A DNA stretch of 64,000 nucleotides, taken from Curtobacterium flaccumfaciens. GTDB lineage: Bacteria; Actinomycetota; Actinomycetes; Actinomycetales; Microbacteriaceae. A program made the translations under genes and the position numbers. The DNA is taken from positions 2,604,001 to 2,668,000 of the forward strand of contig CP121450.1 in the NCBI GenBank assembly GCA_029689965.1. The letters run 5' to 3'. Each line of letters opens with the position of its first letter. The first letter of the stretch is position 1. Under the pieces are notes generated by a model. The model did no database searches. It had not been told where the DNA came from and was given only the letters and a program-made list of their open reading frames with translations. Below, in pieces: positions 63,783 through 64,000 of the stretch.

Positions 63783-64000
63783 TTACTTCTTGGCGCTGAG
63801 CTGCTCGATGATCGCCTTGGCGACGTCGTGCATCGTCAGCCGGCGGTCCATCGAGGCCTTCTGGATCCAACGGAACGCCTCGGGCTCGGTGAGGCCCATC
63901 TTCTCGTTGAGGAGGCCCTTGGCGCGGTCGACGAGCTTGCGGGTCTCGAAGCGCTCCACGAGGTCGGCGACCTCGGCCTCGAGCGTGATGATCTGCTGGT
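63783..64000 (-). CDS. ANTAR-domain response regulator, C-terminal part
   Basis: The last 72 residues are present; the gene continues beyond the window. The sequence LVDRAKGLLNEKMGLTEPEAFRWIQKASMDRR is a clear ANTAR RNA-binding domain, which acts as a transcription antiterminator. It ends EQLSAKK. The likely full protein is a PdtaR-type two-component regulator with an N-terminal receiver domain, which cannot be seen here. Confidence 0.85.
   Translation of the reverse strand, partial: QQIITLEAEVADLVERFETRKLVDRAKGLLNEKMGLTEPEAFRWIQKASMDRRLTMHDVAKAIIEQLSAKK

Overview
This window looks like core chromosome from a high-GC Gram-positive actinobacterium of the family Microbacteriaceae, most like Curtobacterium or a close relative. 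The evidence is the very high GC content and actinobacterial marker genes: rbpA, whiA, opcA, a GT4-type ADP-glucose glycogen synthase, a B-type L31, and a cysteine-free suf layout with a Rieske protein between sufD and sufC. I see no rRNA, tRNA, CRISPR array, integrase, transposase or phage gene. The content is almost entirely housekeeping.

Layout. 1-6.4 kb: the start of a D-Ala-D-Ala carboxypeptidase, an rRNA/tRNA methyltransferase, a sirtuin with a histidine phosphatase, a one-pass membrane protein, and a hydrolase/glycosyltransferase pair. 6.5-13.9 kb: trehalose synthase, an exonuclease, rpmE2, a stand-alone ABC ATPase, divergent glgA and glgC, and serB. 14-16.6 kb: fabG, a DUF3099 protein, a small Cys/His protein and SURF1. 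17-24 kb: an ABC-F protein, bioY, and sufB-sufD-Rieske-sufC-sufT. 24.2-35.2 kb: ctaA, ctaB, and the pentose-phosphate run tkt-tal-pgi-zwf-opcA-pgl. 35.4-43.6 kb, all on the minus strand: uvrC, rapZ, whiA, gapA-pgk-tpiA, secG, rbpA. 43.6-49.7 kb: uvrA and uvrB with a short-chain dehydrogenase between them. 49.9-64 kb: an MFS transporter, a membrane acyltransferase with an adenylate-forming ligase, an esterase, coaE, rpsA, a DUF885 peptidase, polA, a thioesterase, a GNAT acetyltransferase and the C-terminus of an ANTAR regulator.

How genes work together. Upper and lower glycolysis and the oxidative and non-oxidative pentose-phosphate steps lie within 14 kb. glgC, glgA and treS form the core of a glycogen/trehalose loop. 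ctaA, ctaB and SURF1 serve heme A supply and cytochrome oxidase assembly. uvrA, uvrB and uvrC are all present within 8 kb.

The most striking feature is technical. About 29 of 55 protein genes, including polA, rpsA, gap-pathway neighbours, tkt, zwf and uvrC, are broken by single-base frameshifts. About 38 of roughly 46 breaks are one base missing, nearly all in a short G or C run. The other 8 are extra bases, and 7 of those touch an AGCT-containing motif. Essential genes cannot all be dead, so I read these as consensus errors in the assembly rather than pseudogenes. Biologically, two signals stand out: TANNNT boxes placed 6-8 nt before the start codon of about 15 genes (leaderless transcription), and several families of palindromic repeats in the gaps between genes. 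I did not find a convincing new enzymatic or defence system.
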